A stretch of 8,671 bases of DNA, taken from assembly GCA_003132825.1 (NCBI GenBank), contig PKYX01000102.1, forward strand, positions 2,412 to 11,082, given 5' to 3'. Under the pieces are notes generated by a model. That model did not search any database and was not told the DNA's origin. It worked only from the letters and a program-made list of their open reading frames with translations. A program made the position numbers and the translations under genes. Positions 7,236 through 8,671 of the stretch are shown here, piece by piece (positions within the stretch are counted from its first letter, which is position 1; each line of letters opens with the position of its first letter). The DNA is from Acidobacteriaceae bacterium (lineage in GTDB: Bacteria; Acidobacteriota; Terriglobia; Terriglobales; Acidobacteriaceae).

Positions 7236-7910
7236 GTGCGTACGCTTATTCCAGTCGTTCTGGCGTTGTTGCTCTCGGGGAACGCCGCAGCACAAAAGAC
7301 CGTGTCCTTTCCTACCGAGGACGGAGGCGTAGTTTACGCTGATGTTTACGGAAAAGGCGACAGAGGTGTCGTGCTCGCCCACGGTGGTCGTTTCGACAAG
7401 GAGAGCTGGGAGAAACAGGCCCGAACGCTCGCGGCGGCAGAATTTCGAGTGTTGGCGCTCGACTTCCGTGGCTATGGTAAATCGCGAGGTCCGGGCCAGT
7501 TCGACCCTATGAGTGCGCCGCTTCACTTGGATGTTCTGGCCGCTGTCCGCTATTTGCGAAAGACGGGCGCTAAGAGCGTGTCGGTAGTCGGGGCCAGCAT
7601 GGGGGGAGGGGCAGCCGGCGATGCATCGATCGCTTCGCTCCCGGGTGAGATCGACCGCGTGGTATTGCTCGGCGCGGCGCCGAACGGCCCGGCGGACAAA
7701 CTGAAGTCATCCACGCTGTTCATCGTGGCCCGCGACGATACCAGCGCAGATGGACCACGTCTCCCCAGGATTCGCGAGCAATTCGAGAAAGCTCCCGGAC
7801 CAAAACAGCTGATCATTCTGGATGGCTCTGCGCACGCTCAGTATCTGTTCCAAACCAATCAAGGAGACCGCGTGATGCGCGAGATCCTCCGCTTTCTCTC
7901 CGCCAAGTGA
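7236..7910 (+). CDS. Secreted alpha/beta hydrolase
   Basis: From the GTG at 7236 the protein has 224 residues. It opens with a clear Sec signal peptide: basic MRT (GTG read as Met), hydrophobic core LIPVVLALLL (4-13) and AAA before Gln20 as the likely cleavage site, leaving about 205 mature residues outside the inner membrane. HGGRF (49-53) supplies the oxyanion-hole region. FRGYGKSRG (77-85) is the usual strand-4 turn. GASMGGG (119-125) is the nucleophile elbow with Ser121. Asp167 or Asp168 and His200 (in GSAHAQ) complete a plausible triad. This is a compact fold without a large cap domain, close to dienelactone-hydrolase-like or Hydrolase_4 proteins. Substrate unknown; an esterase or lipase activity is likely. 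An ATG at 7200 would add 12 residues before the signal peptide; neither start has a Shine-Dalgarno, and 7236 gives the cleaner signal sequence. Confidence 0.88.
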   Translation: MRTLIPVVLALLLSGNAAAQKTVSFPTEDGGVVYADVYGKGDRGVVLAHGGRFDKESWEKQARTLAAAEFRVLALDFRGYGKSRGPGQFDPMSAPLHLDVLAAVRYLRKTGAKSVSVVGASMGGGAAGDASIASLPGEIDRVVLLGAAPNGPADKLKSSTLFIVARDDTSADGPRLPRIREQFEKAPGPKQLIILDGSAHAQYLFQTNQGDRVMREILRFLSAK

Positions 7911-8165
7911 ACTACTCCGTACGGACTGGATGCGTGCGCAGCTCGTAGAAAGCTGGCCGCCTATCACGGGCTACCGGTAAGGAATGTTGCAAACACGATT
8001 TCGCACCTTCAACGACCAAGCATTTATTCGGCGGGTGCGAGCGGGCGACGAACCGGCCGACATCCTCGACGGCAATGGGAAGCGCTCGGATCGAGTCAGG
8101 GGACCGCCGGGCGCAGACCTCCCGATTGGACTGTCGCTAATAGTTATTCGCCGAGCTCATCGACG

Positions 8166-8203
8166 TGAGTTCAGGACATGAGTTCAGGACATGACTTCAA
8201 CTT
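8166..8203 (+). repeat. Tandem 13-bp direct repeats, candidate operator
   Basis: TGAGTTCAGGACA occurs twice without a gap (8166-8178 and 8179-8191). A degraded third copy, TGACTTCAACTT, follows at 8192-8203 in the same register and runs into the -35 box at 8202. The placement just upstream of and touching a promoter is what an activator or repressor array would show. A recent slippage duplication without function is the alternative. Confidence 0.5.
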
Positions 8204-8230
8204 GACAGGAGAGGACGGACGGTCTAACTT
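8202..8230 (+). promoter_or_regulatory. Sigma70-like promoter of the methyltransferase gene
   Basis: A perfect -35 box TTGACA (8202-8207) is followed after exactly 17 bases by TAACTT (8225-8230), which keeps the first, second and last bases of the -10 consensus. The start of transcription would fall near 8237, giving a leader of about 50 bases before the ATG at 8289. Confidence 0.5.
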
Positions 8231-8277
8231 CGGCGTCTAAATCAGTTCGACTTCAGAAATCGCAGGTTTCTGCCCTT

Positions 8278-8283
8278 GGAGGA
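8278..8283 (+). promoter_or_regulatory. Ribosome binding site of the methyltransferase
   Basis: GGAGGA lies five bases before the ATG at 8289. The in-frame ATG at 8301 would be 17 bases away, so this site decides for 8289. Confidence 0.75.
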
Positions 8284-8288
8284 TTTCG

Positions 8289-8671
8289 ATGTGTCCGACC
8301 ATGCCCGAACCAATGAATGAAGCCAAATTGCACGAGTTCGTGATGAAGGCGGTGGGGGAAATGGGAGCCGCCATGAATGTGGCGCTTATCTTGGTCGGGG
8401 ACAAGCTCGGCCTCTACAAAGGGATGGCTGGAGCTGGCCCGATGACTCCGGCCGAACTGGCGGCGAAGACGGGGACTCACGAAAGGTATGTCCGCGAATG
8501 GCTAGCCGCCCAGGCGGCTGGCGGATTCGTCACCTACGACGCGGTGGCGGGGCGATACACCTTGCCGCCCGAGCAGGCCTTCGCCATGGCCGACGAGAGC
8601 AGTCCGGTGTTTCTTCCCGGCTTTTTCGAAGTCATCGAGGCCTGCGTCAAGGATGTTCCGAAGATTACCGC
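8289..8671 (+). CDS. SAM-dependent methyltransferase, Rv2258c-like, N-terminal part
   Basis: The window holds 127 residues from the ATG at 8289; the gene continues past the right edge. What is seen is the N-terminal winged-helix dimerisation domain that precedes the catalytic domain in Rv2258c-type class I methyltransferases (usually about 350 residues). Helical MNVALILVGDKLGLY (29-43) is followed by MTPAELAAKTGTHERYVREWL (52-72), the helix-turn-helix-like part. AAGGFVTYD...GRYTLPPEQAFAM (76-100) forms the wing. The SAM-binding glycine-rich motif lies outside the window, so activity cannot be judged. These proteins are often misnamed transcriptional regulators because of this domain; here it more likely shapes the dimer and substrate site. 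Substrate unknown. It has its own promoter and operator-like repeats, so it is probably regulated separately from the hydrolase gene. Confidence 0.85.
   Translation, partial: MCPTMPEPMNEAKLHEFVMKAVGEMGAAMNVALILVGDKLGLYKGMAGAGPMTPAELAAKTGTHERYVREWLAAQAAGGFVTYDAVAGRYTLPPEQAFAMADESSPVFLPGFFEVIEACVKDVPKIT

Larger units (their letters stand above)
7911..8288. other. Gene-free stretch between hydrolase and methyltransferase
   Basis: No supported gene lies here. Directly after the hydrolase stop I see no convincing terminator: CAGCT/AGCTG around 7939-7955 is short and lacks a T run. A minus-strand frame is open from 8136 to a stop at 7912-7914 (74 codons) but has no ATG or GTG start and matches no family I recognise. 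The right part holds the tandem 13-bp repeats at 8166-8203 and the promoter at 8202-8230. Confidence 0.55.

Noticed and set aside
7915..8136. Minus-strand open frame of 74 codons after the hydrolase gene
   Set aside because: It has no ATG or GTG start and no recognisable family. Its segment reading PIAVEDVGRFVA faintly recalls SDR/NmrA proteins but is too short to support a relic.
7984..8181. Plus-strand 65-residue frame in the same gap
   Set aside because: It has no ribosome binding site, an Arg-rich composition and no known motif, and it runs into the tandem repeats.

Overview
The window looks like chromosomal DNA of an Acidobacteriota member, probably a soil relative of Solibacter/Bryobacter. 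It is GC-rich throughout. The two best lineage clues are a duplicated orphan permease of the ADOP type and a cytoplasmic Ser/Thr kinase fused to a STAND-type ATPase and TPR repeats; both are abundant in that phylum. I worked from translation and motif reading only, so lineage is an inference.

Layout, left to right. (1) Positions 1-1763, minus strand: the first 587 residues of an ADOP/MacB-like permease, running off the left edge. (2) 1764-2237: a divergent control region of about 470 bases with two overlapping short inverted repeats and one strong 9-bp hairpin. (3) 2238-5378, plus strand: a PknK-like signalling protein with protein kinase, NB-ARC-like ATPase and six TPRs of exactly 40 residues each. 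(4) 5380-5652, minus: a small DUF4242 (nickel-binding SCO4226-like) protein, tail to tail with the kinase gene with one base between them. (5) 5653-5810: a spacer holding what may be the decayed tail of a tyrosine recombinase. (6) 5811-7028, minus: an MFS_3-type exporter. (7) 7029-7235: a divergent promoter region. (8) 7236-7910, plus: a secreted alpha/beta hydrolase with a signal peptide and possibly a leaderless start. (9) 7911-8288: a gene-free stretch with a tandem 13-bp repeat directly before a good sigma70-like promoter. (10) 8289-8671, plus: the N-terminal 127 residues of a winged-helix SAM-dependent methyltransferase of the Rv2258c type, cut by the right edge.

The genes do not form one obvious pathway. 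The kinase-ATPase-TPR protein is the only clear regulator. It shares its upstream region with the permease, so the two may be co-controlled. The MFS exporter and the DUF4242 protein are on one strand and could be co-transcribed. The hydrolase and methyltransferase appear to be separate transcription units. I saw no tRNA, rRNA, CRISPR array, intact transposase or complete insertion sequence.
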